A stretch of 64,000 nt of DNA from Lucinisca nassula (GCA_963580285.1 CAUZLF010000247.1:62001-126000), one strand, 5' to 3'. Counted from the stretch's first letter, positions 11,845 to 21,981 are shown. Notes: generated by a model not told the origin, from the sequence alone. A program made the numbers and translations.

Positions 11845-12140
11845 TGTTTGATTTGAGGTTTACCGTCCCCGTCAACACTGTATATAGGTCATTTTGAAGA
11901 CATTGCTTCCAATTTTGCCAGACTTTTACCCGCAATTGAGATGAAATGACATCTCAAGCCCTGTCGCCCATTGAAACCAATAGGATTTATAAACATGGGC
12001 TGGCCAACTCGCAACGCTCTGCCTGGGCAGGCTTAGATCCTCTAAGCGGTTTACTAGTATTCGTGTGTGGTCTGTTTCAGCTCTGCATGAAAGCATCATG
12101 CAGCCCATCTATTTCTTCAAGCCCAGATGGGTGGGGGGGG
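11845..12140 (+). repeat. Dispersed repeat R-B
   Basis: Nearly complete copy, from TTTGTTTGATTTGAGG to CCCAGATGGGTGGGG, running into a homopolymeric G tract (about 12132-12151) that may be expanded or uncertain in the assembly. Confidence 0.75.
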
Positions 12141-12394
12141 GGGGGGGGGGGCGATAAATGCATGTTTGTTTGTGATTTTGCCTGTTGATTCTAGTGGTTA
12201 TCAAATTCAATCATTGTTGAAAGAAAAGTATATAGTTTTAGTCCTTAAACCGTTATCCTGCTGAATAAATTAAAATAATTAAAACACTTTATTTGGGCTA
12301 TCATAACCATGGCTAATGTGACAGGGCCTTTAAATAATATTCCAAATTTAACTAATAATATTTTATACAGAAAAAATGCTATCTAATAAAATTG

Positions 12395-14762
12395 GGTCGA
12401 CACAACCCAGGGCCGAAACAACCCAGGTACACACCGAAACGGGCCGAAACGACCCAGGTCCAAATTTAGGCCGAAACGACTGGATTCATCTACCTATATA
12501 CTGAGTCGGCTACATTTGGCCACTACCTCAGTACCTGAGTCAAGTCGGCCTGGGTCAACTGGTTTCTGGTCAACTCGTACCTAAGTCAACTCGTACCTTA
12601 GTCAACTCGTACCCGAATTTGGTCAACTCGTACCTTAGTCAACTCGTACCTTAGTCAACTCGTACCTAAGTCAACTCGTACCTTAGTAAAAATTAAATTT
12701 GTTTTGGGTAAGTTTGGCTTAAGTACACATATATACAGGTCAACTTTATGGTCTATGCAGACTCCTGATCCTTTTCCCGACGATGAAGACGGTACATAGT
12801 GTGTGCATGACGTCATTACGCATGTGCGCCAAAATGGCGCCTTTCAAGTGTATGACCCCCATATCCCTTTAGCCAGACATAATTTATGGGTGCTCGTTTG
12901 AACTATCCCTGTGGGGCAGCTCTAACGAGTGCCAATAATCTATGCTCCAGAGGGATGTGATTGGTACATAGCATCATGCTCAAAATAAGACGAACTTCAT
13001 ATGTAAATATGTAAATGAAAATAACGAGAAAAATATAATTGTAGAACTTACATTTCATGCTTAGTTGCAAATAAAATGTAGTTATACAATTATAATTTGT
13101 TCTCATATATGCTCAAAACATAAATGTTGGGTAACATAAATGTTGCATATTCCTTATTACTGTTACTTTACGATAACACACCCGTGCAATATAGTGCGTT
13201 TTTCACATCTCCAACATGGCAATTTTTCTTACGAAAATCCGTGTTTTTTTTTTTTTGTTTTTTTTTTTTATTTATACTTCAAACATAGGCTGTGATCTTT
13301 AGTTGGAACGACTCTAACGAGTACCATCAACCTATGTATTGGAGCATAAATAAGAAAGATAATGTATACCCCCGTAAACCCGAGTTTCTCTATATAAAGT
13401 GAGGATTAGTGGTGTGCCCATTGCACGGACAAAACCGGTTACATGAGTATAAACACAGCGGGATGTACAGGTAGCACAATAAAAATAAATTCAGTTATTT
13501 ATATAATTTTATTGCTTAAATTATAAACATTTGTTATACCGTTTAACTAACAAACTCTTAAATAAAAACAATCATCACGAATGCAAGCCTATATGAATTT
13601 GTCCCTCTTAAAACCCACTTTTATATATAAATAGTACAACTGGGATTTAGTTTTAAGTTTTGTCAGAACAAAAACAGCTGCTCGCCGGCAAAATTAAAGC
13701 AATTAAAACAGTCTTCTTTAATGAAGGACGATTGTTTTTACACCCACATTAATCGGTACACAATTAACTAAAGTGTTAATTTAATTAACCCAAATGGAAT
13801 CTTCCATCTTATATATTTCAAAATTTAGGGGTGTCAGGTTGTGTTTTCTTCAAAATTTATTCGGGAAGTGGCTAAACTTTTTCAAACAGCGTCCGCCCTG
13901 ATCAGACGAGGCCGACGCCGCGTTCTGCGGCGTCTGATCTGGGCATGCAGTGTTTTACAACCCAAATGGAATCTTCCAGCTTATATATTTCGAAATTTAG
14001 GGGTTTCGGGTTGTGTTTTCTTCAAAATTTATTCGGGAAGTGGCTAAACTTTTTCAAACAGCGTAGGCCCTGATCATACGACGCCGCGTTCTGCAGCGTC
14101 TGATCTGAGCCTTCAGTGTTTGACAAGGCATCCCTTTGTGGGTTTCTGGTACTGAATGGGTTAAAGGTGTAAAATAATATAATAATAATAATAATAATAA
14201 TAACAATAATAAAAATAATAATAACTAGAGCAGGTTGATGGCACGCCATCGCATATCCCCGCGTTCTGCGGCGTCGGATCTGGGCCTGCAGTGTTTGACA
14301 ATGGTACCCCTTTGTGGGTTTCAGGGACGGAATGGGTTAAAAGTGAATAATACTAATAAAATAATAATAATAATAAAAATAATAATAATAATAATAACTA
14401 GAGCAGGTTGATGGCGCGCCATCGCATATCCCCCGCTGTGAAAACCATGTTACAATAAAAGGACCCAAAGTACTCCTTTCTGGCCTCCGGTGAACTCAAG
14501 ACATGTCTCGGGGCAAGTTATAACCCATTTCAACTATTGTTCGGCCAAAAAATAGAGTACCCCACCTACCCCTGGGGTACGAGTTGACCAAAATAGGTAC
14601 GAGTTGACTAGGGGGTACGAGTTGACCAAAGAACGGGTACGAGTTGACCAAAAACAGGTACGAGTTGACTCAGGTACGAGCTGACTTAGGTACGAGTTGA
14701 CCAGTTACCGGTCAACTGGTGCCGAGTTGGTTACAGGCCGAGTTGACCCGTTTCCAGTTTTA
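12395..14762. mobile_element. Composite element with long, internally repetitive inverted ends
   Basis: The left end (12540-12690) is an array of GTCAACTCGTACCTTA-type 16-mers. The right end (14575-14760) is the inverse array (GGTACGAGTTGAC repeated). The outer margins carry ACCCAGGGCCGAAAC-type words on the left and GGCCGAGTTGACCCGTTTCC on the right. About 1.9 kb lies between, including two copies of a TTCAAAATTTATTCGGGAAG repeat (13846 and 14020) and two copies of GAGCAGGTTGATGGC (14229 and 14401). No transposase was found, so it is presumably non-autonomous. Confidence 0.55.
13820..14340. repeat. Cluster of MITE family M2 copies and AAT microsatellites
   Basis: M2 copies contain a ...GCGGCGTCTGATCTGGGC... 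hairpin region and end in ATGGGTTAA. Copies or parts are at about 13835-13965, 14005-14165 and 14262-14340. They are separated by (AAT/ATA)n tracts at 14172-14225; a further tract lies at 14347-14398. Confidence 0.6.
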
Positions 14763-15310
14763 ATAGTCGGAAATAAAAATTCATTATTAGGCCTACTGTA
14801 TGCTTTCATCACGCAAAATATGGAGTGTATGTAATGTACACCTACGAGTAATCTATTGCAGTATGACACTTGGTTAAAGACTGTCTGCAAATCCATTACT
14901 TTCTCACTCTCAGACCTGTTCGCCGCACTCAATGTACAGAGTAAGATTGAAAACAAAGACGTGACACGGCTGTTCATATCACACAGGCATAAAAAACACT
15001 CTGCAAATGCATTTGCTATGTCTATGAGGTTGTAATTTTGTTGTTGTGCTTTTCAATAAAAAAGAAACTTACTGCGTTTCCCCTGCGGGTAAGTTCGGCC
15101 GTAAGTTCCGCCATTTTACTTGCCCATAATGCATCATCCATGTAGAAACCTAACGCTTTGTGGGTCATTTGTAGAACAGGCAGAAGAGAAAAAATTAACG
15201 GTGTCAAGTTGGTTATTCTAAAAATAGCAACGACACTGTGGGATATTGGGCTGTTCCACACTATGGGACATTTTCTCAAATAAGTATTTTCTCATGATTT
15301 ACGACTGGTT
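14763..15310. other. No gene seen
   Basis: Low-repeat AT-rich stretch. Short ORFs exist on the minus strand but none has a recognisable motif or convincing splice structure. Confidence 0.4.
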
Positions 15311-15311
15311 T

Positions 15312-15788
15312 CCAGGCATTTTTTGGACATGGTTTGTGGGACATATACAAATGTCCCATAAACCGTCCCGGATGCCCACAGTGCGGGTGTATATCAGACT
15401 AAATGACCCATACACCATGTCTAAGAAAACTATGTATATATGTATATGTGTGTGTATGTATGTATATGTGTATGTATATGTATATGTTTATGCGGATGTA
15501 TGCGTTTGCGTATTCTTGGATGCACATATTGTGAAAATATAAAAGGAGGATATGGTTGAGAATAATCTTGCGCTTTACCTCCTTTTTTATTCCTCATTGC
15601 TGCTAATTGCATGTAAATATGTATTTGGTGTGAGTGTTCTTTTGTTTTTGTTTTTGATGTTCTCTGCATTCTTTTTTTTTTTTTCAATTGTAAATGTTCT
15701 CTTTATGTTTAGTTATGTGTTTTGCTGGCTCTCCTTTTTTGGAGGAAATAAAGTATCTTATCTTAAAAAAAAAAAAAAAAAAAAAAAA
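15312..15788 (+). mobile_element. Poly(A)-tailed retroposed sequence
   Basis: Ends with AATAAAG about 17 bases before a run of roughly 25 A (15764-15788). The flanks GATTTACGACTGGTTT (15296-15311) and GATTTAAGACCGGTTT (15789-15804) match at 14 of 16 positions, a likely target-site duplication that has aged or was imperfect. The body is T-rich, with a TATGTATATG microsatellite at about 15430-15490. It could be the 3' untranslated end of a LINE or a processed transcript; no ORF identifies it. Confidence 0.5.
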
Positions 15789-15897
15789 GATTTAAGACCG
15801 GTTTGGGACAAAACGTCTCTAGCACGAAACGGTAGTCAAGGTTTTACGCTCGTGACATCTATTATTCACCCGTCGTCATCGATGTTTTTAGGTTTGT

Positions 15898-15902
15898 CTC
15901 CC
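15898..15902. repeat. Target-site duplication, left copy (CTCCC)
   Basis: Five bases directly outside the left LTR, identical to 21538-21542 outside the right LTR. Five bp is the usual staggered-cut length for this class. The internal polypurine end also reads CTCCC next to the left LTR on the plus strand, so the match is supportive but not independent of that coincidence. Confidence 0.8.
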
Positions 15903-16456
15903 TGTTACGAGCCAGGCGTAGCAGAAAGAAAAAGCAAACAAGCCTTTTGGAAAAATTTAACAAAATTTATTTACAAGTTAACTTTAACCTGTAGAAGTAA
16001 GAAAATTAAATGTACTTAGCTCTGTTATGAAATATCCTGAATGAATCTATTTTCCTTGATCCCACAGAATTCACAGTCCAAAATGAAAAGTAATATCCTT
16101 TAACAATCCAACACAGAATTTAGAAATAACTTTCCTTATAAGCCCAAACATCAAACTCCAAAGTCTGACTCAATGAGAAAAATCAAGCTCTTTTATAGAC
16201 CCTAAGATTTCTCTAGAACATTCCAGAGGGCTGTGGAATAAGATGAGGTATTTTTTCTAAAAATAATGCAACCCAGAACTTTCTGGAAGGTTCTGAAGTA
16301 CTTTCCCTTGTAAACATGTTGGTTACAAAAATGAAATTAATCTGTGACTCAGTTTTCTAGAATCTTCTATAAGAAGATTAACAAGATATCTATAGCACTA
16401 TTAGGTCACAGTGGGGTGCAAGTGGGAATCAGAAAAATAAATTCTTATGCATAACA
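15903..16456 (-). repeat. 3' long terminal repeat
   Basis: 554 bp, TG...CA, ending on the plus strand with ATGCATAACA. Identical to the right LTR (offset 5081) except 16322 (G here, T at 21403). It is preceded in element sense by a polypurine tract. Confidence 0.93.
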
Positions 16457-16467
16457 CTCCCCCTCTT
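16457..16467 (-). promoter_or_regulatory. Polypurine tract
   Basis: AAGAGGGGGAG on the minus strand directly abuts the 3' LTR. This is the position and composition expected for the plus-strand DNA primer in reverse transcription. Confidence 0.85.
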
Positions 16468-16601
16468 CGAGGAAAAGAAAGATTTATGTAATAAAGCTTT
16501 CTTTTGCTTTAAGAATAATAAAATATTGAGCATAGCATATAAAATTACATGTATCTACAATCCACTTTAGTAGGAAAGAAAAACACAACTCCTGACACTG
16601 A

Positions 16602-16840
16602 TCAAGCTCTTGAAAGGGCATCAGGGATAATGTTATCTCTCCCTCTGATATGTCTTATGTCTAAATTATACTCTTGTAGCATAAGACTCCACCTGAGCAA
16701 CCGCTGATTTTTGTTTTTCATTTTATGTATGAAAGTCAGTGGATTGTGATCACTGAAAACAACAATCGGTGCAGTAGTAGGGGTAAGATAAACTTCGAAA
16801 TGTTGCAGACTGATTCTTGCTCTGCATCTGTCTATGTTCG
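16602..16840 (-). pseudogene. RNase H remnant of the LTR retrotransposon
   Basis: From 16805 to 16602 on the minus strand a 67-codon frame begins QHFEVYL, contains FSDHNPLTF, RLLRWSLMLQEYNLDI and HIRGRDNIIPDALSR, and stops at 16602-16604. This is the conserved C-terminal half of the Ty3/Gypsy RNase H domain. It is in a different frame from the large ORF. The bases just before it (to about 16840) jump from an N-terminal reverse-transcriptase motif straight to this segment, so the polymerase palm and the first RNase H catalytic residues are gone. Confidence 0.85.
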
Positions 16841-16861
16841 AGAATTAATCCTTCTAAGAGT

Positions 16862-19800
16862 CTATAAACATTTTTGTCCTTTCTTGTTCTGGTATAAGAA
16901 TACTAGGAGAACTCCATTCCAGTCATTGTCCAGCAAATACTGAATTTCTTCTTTAAGATTTTTCTGTTTTATAGGATTCATCCTGTATGGGTGTTGTTTT
17001 ACAGGTTTAGAACCATTTATGTCCACATCGTGAAATATTTTGTCTGTCCGTGTTGGAATGTCAGGAAATAAGTGTTCATATTCAAAAATTAGCTGTTTCA
17101 GTTCATTCCGCTGATTTGGCTCTAGATGTGACAGTTTCTGGTCAAGATTCCGTAGAATGTCAGAATTCTGAAGTTTTGATGATGTGGGATCCGACTTCAC
17201 TGAATTAATATCCTCACAGTCATTGTCACATGAATTAAGTGGAACAGAGCTAACTAGATTGACTGATGTTAAAGATGTATTGTCCCTATCTATGTATTCC
17301 TTAAGCATGTTAATATGACATAGCTGCTTTAGCTTGCGCCTCCCAGGAGTGTTTATTATGTAATTTACGTCACTGATCTTTTTGTCTACAGTGTATGGAC
17401 CATAATACCTGGCCTGCAACGATTTTCCTGGAATAGGCAAAAGAGCTAGTACCTTATCACCTGGTTTAAAATTCCTTTCTTTTGTCCCTATGTCATATAG
17501 CTGTTTCATTTTCCTTTGGACTGACTGAAGATTGGTCCGAGCAGCCTCACAAGCTTTTGAAAGTCTAGTTTTGAAATCAGACACATACTGAAGTAAATTC
17601 AGGGAGGTGTCATCATTGGAGAGAAATTTCTCTTTGAGAAGTTTCAAAGGACCACGAACAGTATGGCCAAATACTAATTCAAATGGACTGAAGCCAAGAG
17701 ATTCTTGCACAGATTCTCTAACAGCAAATAAAAGGAGATGGATGCCTTCATCCCAATCCTTCTCTGTGTCAAAGCAATATGATCTTATCATGTTTTTCAA
17801 GGTTTGGTGGAATCTTTCAAGGGCGCCTTGACTTTCAGGATGATAGGCTGATGACTTATACTGTACAATGCCAAGTTCATGCATTACTTGTTGAAATATT
17901 CCAGACATAAAATTTGAGCCTTGGTCTGACTGAATAGATTTAGGAAGCCCAACAAATGTGAAAAACTTCACTAAGGCCTTGACGATTGTCTTAGTTTTGA
18001 TATTTCTTAAAGGAATGGCTTCAGGAAAACGTGTGGAAGCACACATAATGGTCAAAAGATATTCACAGCCGGACTTAGTTCTGGGCAAGGGACCCACACA
18101 GTCTATAATTATTCGACTGAAAGGTTCATCAAAAGCAGGTATAGGCTGCAAATGAGCCTTAGGTATAGTCTGATTGGGTTTTCCTACCATTTGGCATGTA
18201 TGGCAGGACCTACAATGCTGAGAAACATCTGATTTTAACCCAGGCCAGTAAAAATGATTAAGAATCTTGTGATAGGTTTTATTTACACCTAAATGTCCTG
18301 TCATGGGAGTTTCATGTGCCAAGTTTAATATTTGGGAACGGTAAACCCGTGGAACCACTATCTGGTGGTTGACAGTCCACTCGTCTTCTGCTGAGACGTC
18401 TGGTGGACGCCATTTTCTCATAAGAATGTCATTTTTGACATAATAACAGACTGGGACCTGAGATACTTCCTGCTCATCTAAGGCCCTTTCAAACAAAGGC
18501 GAAATTTCAGGATCCTTGTGCTGCTCTATAGCTAGTTGAGACCCGGACATTTTGTCATGGCCTAGATCTAAAGATGACTTATTCTCACGAAAATCTGCCT
18601 GCTGATCAGACAGGCTTGAAGACAGAGACCTTGTTATCTCGTCATTAAAAGACTGACCCAAAAAAGTATCAGTTAAATCAAAATCCTGTTTCCCATCAGT
18701 TTGCTTGGCCTTACGTGCCATCGCCCTTGTGACTGCACAAGATGGATAAAGATCAGGAATTTCCTGCTCAATGGGATCAGGCGGTTGGTCTATGCAAGGA
18801 TTAGTAGTCAAAAGTGGGTTTACCACAACCTTATCTCCAGCTAAGTCATTGCCTAGCAACAAATGAACACCTTTAAAAGGTAAAGAAGGTCTAATACCAA
18901 CAGCCACTGAACCGGATACCAAGTCTGATGACAAATAAACGTTATGGAGCGGAACATTAACAAATCCACATTCCACACCCTGAATAAGGACACTTTGGCC
19001 CAAAGAAGTCTTCTCAGAAAAAGGCAGAGTATCTGCAAGAATAAGAGATTGAGAAGCTCCAGTATCTCGTAAGATTTTAATAGGGGTAGGATGGGCATAA
19101 CTGTCACCATTTAGTGACACAAAACCATCTGATAAGAATGGTTCATAACACTCCATAACTGTATCAGTCTCAGATAATTTGGTATCAGAAAGAGTTTCCT
19201 CCCTTACACAAGACTGTGGTTTTGGCCTTATAGAAGTCAAGCCTGTAGGCTTAAGTTCCTCTTGTCTTTCTCTTTCTTTCCTTCGCTTTAATTTTAAACA
19301 CTCAGAGATCAAATGACCTGTATTTTTACAATAATAACAAACTACTTGAGATTGAGATAAGGGATTCTGGTCTTTGTTTTCACCAGAAGGTTTGGGAAAA
19401 TTTGGGCTTCTGTTTTCACCAGAAGGTTTGGAAAAATTCTGACTTCTGTTTTCACCAGAAGGTTTGGAAGGATTCTGGCTTTTATTTTCACCAGAAAGTT
19501 TGGGCATAGTACTAGATGTATGGCTATAACTACCAGAAGGATTACTGGGATAGAATCTTGGACCTGTCTGTGGATTATAAGGTTTTCGAGGATAAGGCCT
19601 GTTCACAAATGAGACTTTATGAGTCAAAGCATAATCATCTGCCAAACGAGAAGCTTCCTCCAAAGTTTCAACCTGTCTCTCATCGAGAAAAGATTTAATG
19701 TCTGAATTTATGCACCGTTTGAACTCTTCAACAAGGACAAGTTGTCTAAGTTTGTCATGATCAGAGCCTACCTTTTTAGAAGAACACCACCTATCAAATA

Positions 19801-20680
19801 GCTGTTCTTTGGTTCGAGCAAATTCTACATGGGTCTGGGAAATTTCTTTTTTGCAGTTCCTAAATTTCTGCCTGTAAGCCTCAGGGACCAACTCATATGC
19901 CTTAAGAATAAGCTCCTTAACCAGATCATAGTCTGAGCTTTGCTCGACAGTCAGCTGAGTGTAAATGTCACGAGCCTTTCCGACAACAACGCATTGCAAA
20001 AGTAAGGTCCAATGCTCTTTTGGCCATTTTAAATTTTCTGCAACTTTTTCAAAATGCAAAAAATACTTATCTACCTCTTTTTCCTGAAATGGAGGAACTA
20101 ATCTGATGTGCTTTGTGGCATCAAAGTAACTACCAGAGTCAAAAACAGGGGTATGTTTCACCCTATCTTGACCCTGGAGTTCCATTTCCTTCAATCTTAA
20201 CTGAAACTGCCTTTCTCTTTCTTTTTCTTCAATACTATATCTCATTTTTTCCTTTTCCAACTCCAGCCGTTCTTCTTTTTCTAATTTTTCTTTCTGAATG
20301 CGTTCCTCCATTTCTCTTTTTTCCCTTTCCATTTCTAATTTTTCCATCTGCATTTGTCTCTGCATTTCTCTTTCTTTTTCCTTTTCTCTTTCTTCCATTT
20401 CTAATCTTAACTTCTCTAATTCAATTTGCCTTCCTATTTCAATTTGTCTCATTTGCAATTCAGTATGTGAAACCATAATGAGAGACAAAGCAGATGGATC
20501 AAAAAGTTCTTCATCAACAAAAAACTGTACCAAAACATTCTTGATTTCATGTTTTTTCATGCTTGTTTTGACAGCAGTGACCCCATAATGGGAAGCAATA
20601 TCTAGCAAATCTGTTCTTTTGGCCAGATTAAACAACTCCTGAGTAGGCTGAGCCAAAAAGCTTCTCAAATCAAACGACAT
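16862..20680 (-). CDS. Gag-protease-integrase polyprotein with truncated reverse transcriptase
   Basis: 1272 codons from ATG at 20680. Residues about 70-175 are an extreme E/K/R/Q/M-rich coiled coil. At about 395-440 there are four tandem copies of a KPSGEN-containing 12-14-residue repeat. A CCHC zinc knuckle (CYYCKNTGHLISEC) lies near 447. The retropepsin motif DTGASQS is at about 537. The integrase HHCC zinc domain spans about 787-830 (HETPMTGHLGV to CRSCHTC). The integrase core has Asp in IIIDCVG, Asp in SDQGSNF and Glu in GALERFH with exact D-x35-E spacing, and a GPY/F-like C-terminal domain follows. From about 1215 (KQHPYRMNP) the start of reverse transcriptase appears, then the frame is lost and stops at 16862. 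Gag and pol share one frame. Protease and integrase look intact, while polymerase function is absent. Confidence 0.92.
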   Translation of the reverse strand: MSFDLRSFLAQPTQELFNLAKRTDLLDIASHYGVTAVKTSMKKHEIKNVLVQFFVDEELFDPSALSLIMVSHTELQMRQIEIGRQIELEKLRLEMEEREKEKEREMQRQMQMEKLEMEREKREMEERIQKEKLEKEERLELEKEKMRYSIEEKERERQFQLRLKEMELQGQDRVKHTPVFDSGSYFDATKHIRLVPPFQEKEVDKYFLHFEKVAENLKWPKEHWTLLLQCVVVGKARDIYTQLTVEQSSDYDLVKELILKAYELVPEAYRQKFRNCKKEISQTHVEFARTKEQLFDRWCSSKKVGSDHDKLRQLVLVEEFKRCINSDIKSFLDERQVETLEEASRLADDYALTHKVSFVNRPYPRKPYNPQTGPRFYPSNPSGSYSHTSSTMPKLSGENKSQNPSKPSGENRSQNFSKPSGENRSPNFPKPSGENKDQNPLSQSQVVCYYCKNTGHLISECLKLKRRKERERQEELKPTGLTSIRPKPQSCVREETLSDTKLSETDTVMECYEPFLSDGFVSLNGDSYAHPTPIKILRDTGASQSLILADTLPFSEKTSLGQSVLIQGVECGFVNVPLHNVYLSSDLVSGSVAVGIRPSLPFKGVHLLLGNDLAGDKVVVNPLLTTNPCIDQPPDPIEQEIPDLYPSCAVTRAMARKAKQTDGKQDFDLTDTFLGQSFNDEITRSLSSSLSDQQADFRENKSSLDLGHDKMSGSQLAIEQHKDPEISPLFERALDEQEVSQVPVCYYVKNDILMRKWRPPDVSAEDEWTVNHQIVVPRVYRSQILNLAHETPMTGHLGVNKTYHKILNHFYWPGLKSDVSQHCRSCHTCQMVGKPNQTIPKAHLQPIPAFDEPFSRIIIDCVGPLPRTKSGCEYLLTIMCASTRFPEAIPLRNIKTKTIVKALVKFFTFVGLPKSIQSDQGSNFMSGIFQQVMHELGIVQYKSSAYHPESQGALERFHQTLKNMIRSYCFDTEKDWDEGIHLLLFAVRESVQESLGFSPFELVFGHTVRGPLKLLKEKFLSNDDTSLNLLQYVSDFKTRLSKACEAARTNLQSVQRKMKQLYDIGTKERNFKPGDKVLALLPIPGKSLQARYYGPYTVDKKISDVNYIINTPGRRKLKQLCHINMLKEYIDRDNTSLTSVNLVSSVPLNSCDNDCEDINSVKSDPTSSKLQNSDILRNLDQKLSHLEPNQRNELKQLIFEYEHLFPDIPTRTDKIFHDVDINGSKPVKQHPYRMNPIKQKNLKEEIQYLLDNDWNGVLLVFLYQNKKGQKCL

Positions 20681-20960
20681 GTTTGCTTTTTGTTTGTTTT
20701 AAAAAGTATTTATGGAAATACAGATTGAGGTTAATTTTACAAAGTTTTTTTTTTCTTCGAAATGACAAGCCCAACGAGAATTTCACATGAAATGACAAGT
20801 ACTATTTCACCTGAAATGACAGTTCACATGAAATTACAATCCCCTATATGCCTATAGGGAAATACCAATCCTGTGAAGCAACTGCAAAGTCTATTTGATA
20901 AGAAATGACAATTACCTGCGTCACATGAAATGTCGGTTTTAAAATGCTTAAAATGGTTTT

Positions 20961-20978
20961 ATCCCGGACGAGCCCCCA
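20961..20978 (-). promoter_or_regulatory. Primer-binding site, tRNA-Pro type
   Basis: On the minus strand, 5 bases inside the 5' LTR, TGGGGGCTCGTCCGGGAT is an 18-base match to the classic complement of the tRNA-Pro 3' end, also used by gammaretroviruses such as murine leukaemia virus. This fixes element orientation and the LTR boundary. Confidence 0.93.
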
Positions 20979-20983
20979 ATTTC

Positions 20984-21537
20984 TGTTACGAGCCAGGCGT
21001 AGCAGAAAGAAAAAGCAAACAAGCCTTTTGGAAAAATTTAACAAAATTTATTTACAAGTTAACTTTAACCTGTAGAAGTAAGAAAATTAAATGTACTTAG
21101 CTCTGTTATGAAATATCCTGAATGAATCTATTTTCCTTGATCCCACAGAATTCACAGTCCAAAATGAAAAGTAATATCCTTTAACAATCCAACACAGAAT
21201 TTAGAAATAACTTTCCTTATAAGCCCAAACATCAAACTCCAAAGTCTGACTCAATGAGAAAAATCAAGCTCTTTTATAGACCCTAAGATTTCTCTAGAAC
21301 ATTCCAGAGGGCTGTGGAATAAGATGAGGTATTTTTTCTAAAAATAATGCAACCCAGAACTTTCTGGAAGGTTCTGAAGTACTTTCCCTTGTAAACATGT
21401 TGTTTACAAAAATGAAATTAATCTGTGACTCAGTTTTCTAGAATCTTCTATAAGAAGATTAACAAGATATCTATAGCACTATTAGGTCACAGTGGGGTGC
21501 AAGTGGGAATCAGAAAAATAAATTCTTATGCATAACA
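20984..21537 (-). repeat. 5' long terminal repeat
   Basis: 554 bp, the partner of 15903-16456. In element orientation it starts TGTTATGCAT and ends CGTAACA, and it should carry the promoter. No distinct core-promoter motif was assigned. Confidence 0.93.
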
Positions 21538-21542
21538 CTCCC
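21538..21542. repeat. Target-site duplication, right copy (CTCCC)
   Basis: Matches the five bases at 15898-15902 left of the element. Confidence 0.8.
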
Positions 21543-21981
21543 CTTATTGTTTTGGCTCCCCTAGACAAGTAACCAAACCCTATACTACTTCCCCTCCGCA
21601 ACGCATGTCCCAAAAATTACGTCTACATCAAAATCTAGTCAGTTTTATTAAGACTCTCAAAGAAATGCGATAAACTAAAATAACTGTATTTAAATACTCT
21701 TTATTTAACAACTGAATACTAGTGGACTCTTCCATTGCTATATGATGGACAAGTGCATGGCTGGTAGGCCTATATTTTTGTTTTTATTCTATTCTTGACG
21801 GAAAAGTCTGTTAGCAAATAGTGCATGCCCGGATCAGATGCCGCGATCTGTGGCGTCATATCTGGGCCTGCACTTTTTGCCAAGGTAACCCTTTAGGGAT
21901 TTCCCGCATGCACTGGGTTAATATGAACACCCAAAGAATTGTGTAATGTGATCTTAACCAGAGCGAACTGAGCGTCATTCA
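21543..21981. other. Flank with an M2 MITE remnant, no gene seen
   Basis: Includes an M2-type fragment at about 21810-21922 (AGTGCATGCCCGGATCAGAT, GGCGTCATATCTGGGCCTGC, ending CACTGGGTTAA). The rest is AT-rich with no ORF of note. Confidence 0.5.

Larger units (their letters stand above)
15903..21537 (-). mobile_element. Gmr1-like Ty3/Gypsy LTR retrotransposon with a reverse-transcriptase deletion
   Basis: A 5635-bp element reading on the minus strand. In order it has a 5' LTR (21537-20984), a tRNA-Pro-type primer-binding site, one large gag-protease-integrase ORF running into a remnant of reverse transcriptase, an RNase H remnant, a polypurine tract and a 3' LTR (16456-15903). The LTRs start TG, end CA and differ at a single position in my comparison, so insertion is recent. 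Integrase lies before reverse transcriptase, an order typical of Ty1/copia but known for Ty3/Gypsy elements of the Gmr1 group. The catalytic centre of reverse transcriptase is missing, so this copy cannot replicate by itself. There is no envelope gene. Confidence 0.9.

Noticed and set aside
14705..14977. Minus-strand ORF with SEKVMDLQTVFNQV, considered as the next nuclear-receptor exon (helix 9)
   Set aside because: No acceptor gives the phase needed after the exon at 24431, it lies 9.5 kb away across a retrotransposon, and the remaining residues do not follow the receptor pattern.
15552..16019. 155-codon plus-strand ORF
   Set aside because: It runs through a T-rich retroposed tail, a poly(A) tract read as poly-Lys and into the LTR, so it is not a gene.
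20113..20588. Phe/Ser/Leu-rich plus-strand ORFs
   Set aside because: They are the antisense of the Glu/Lys/Arg-rich coiled coil of the gag ORF.
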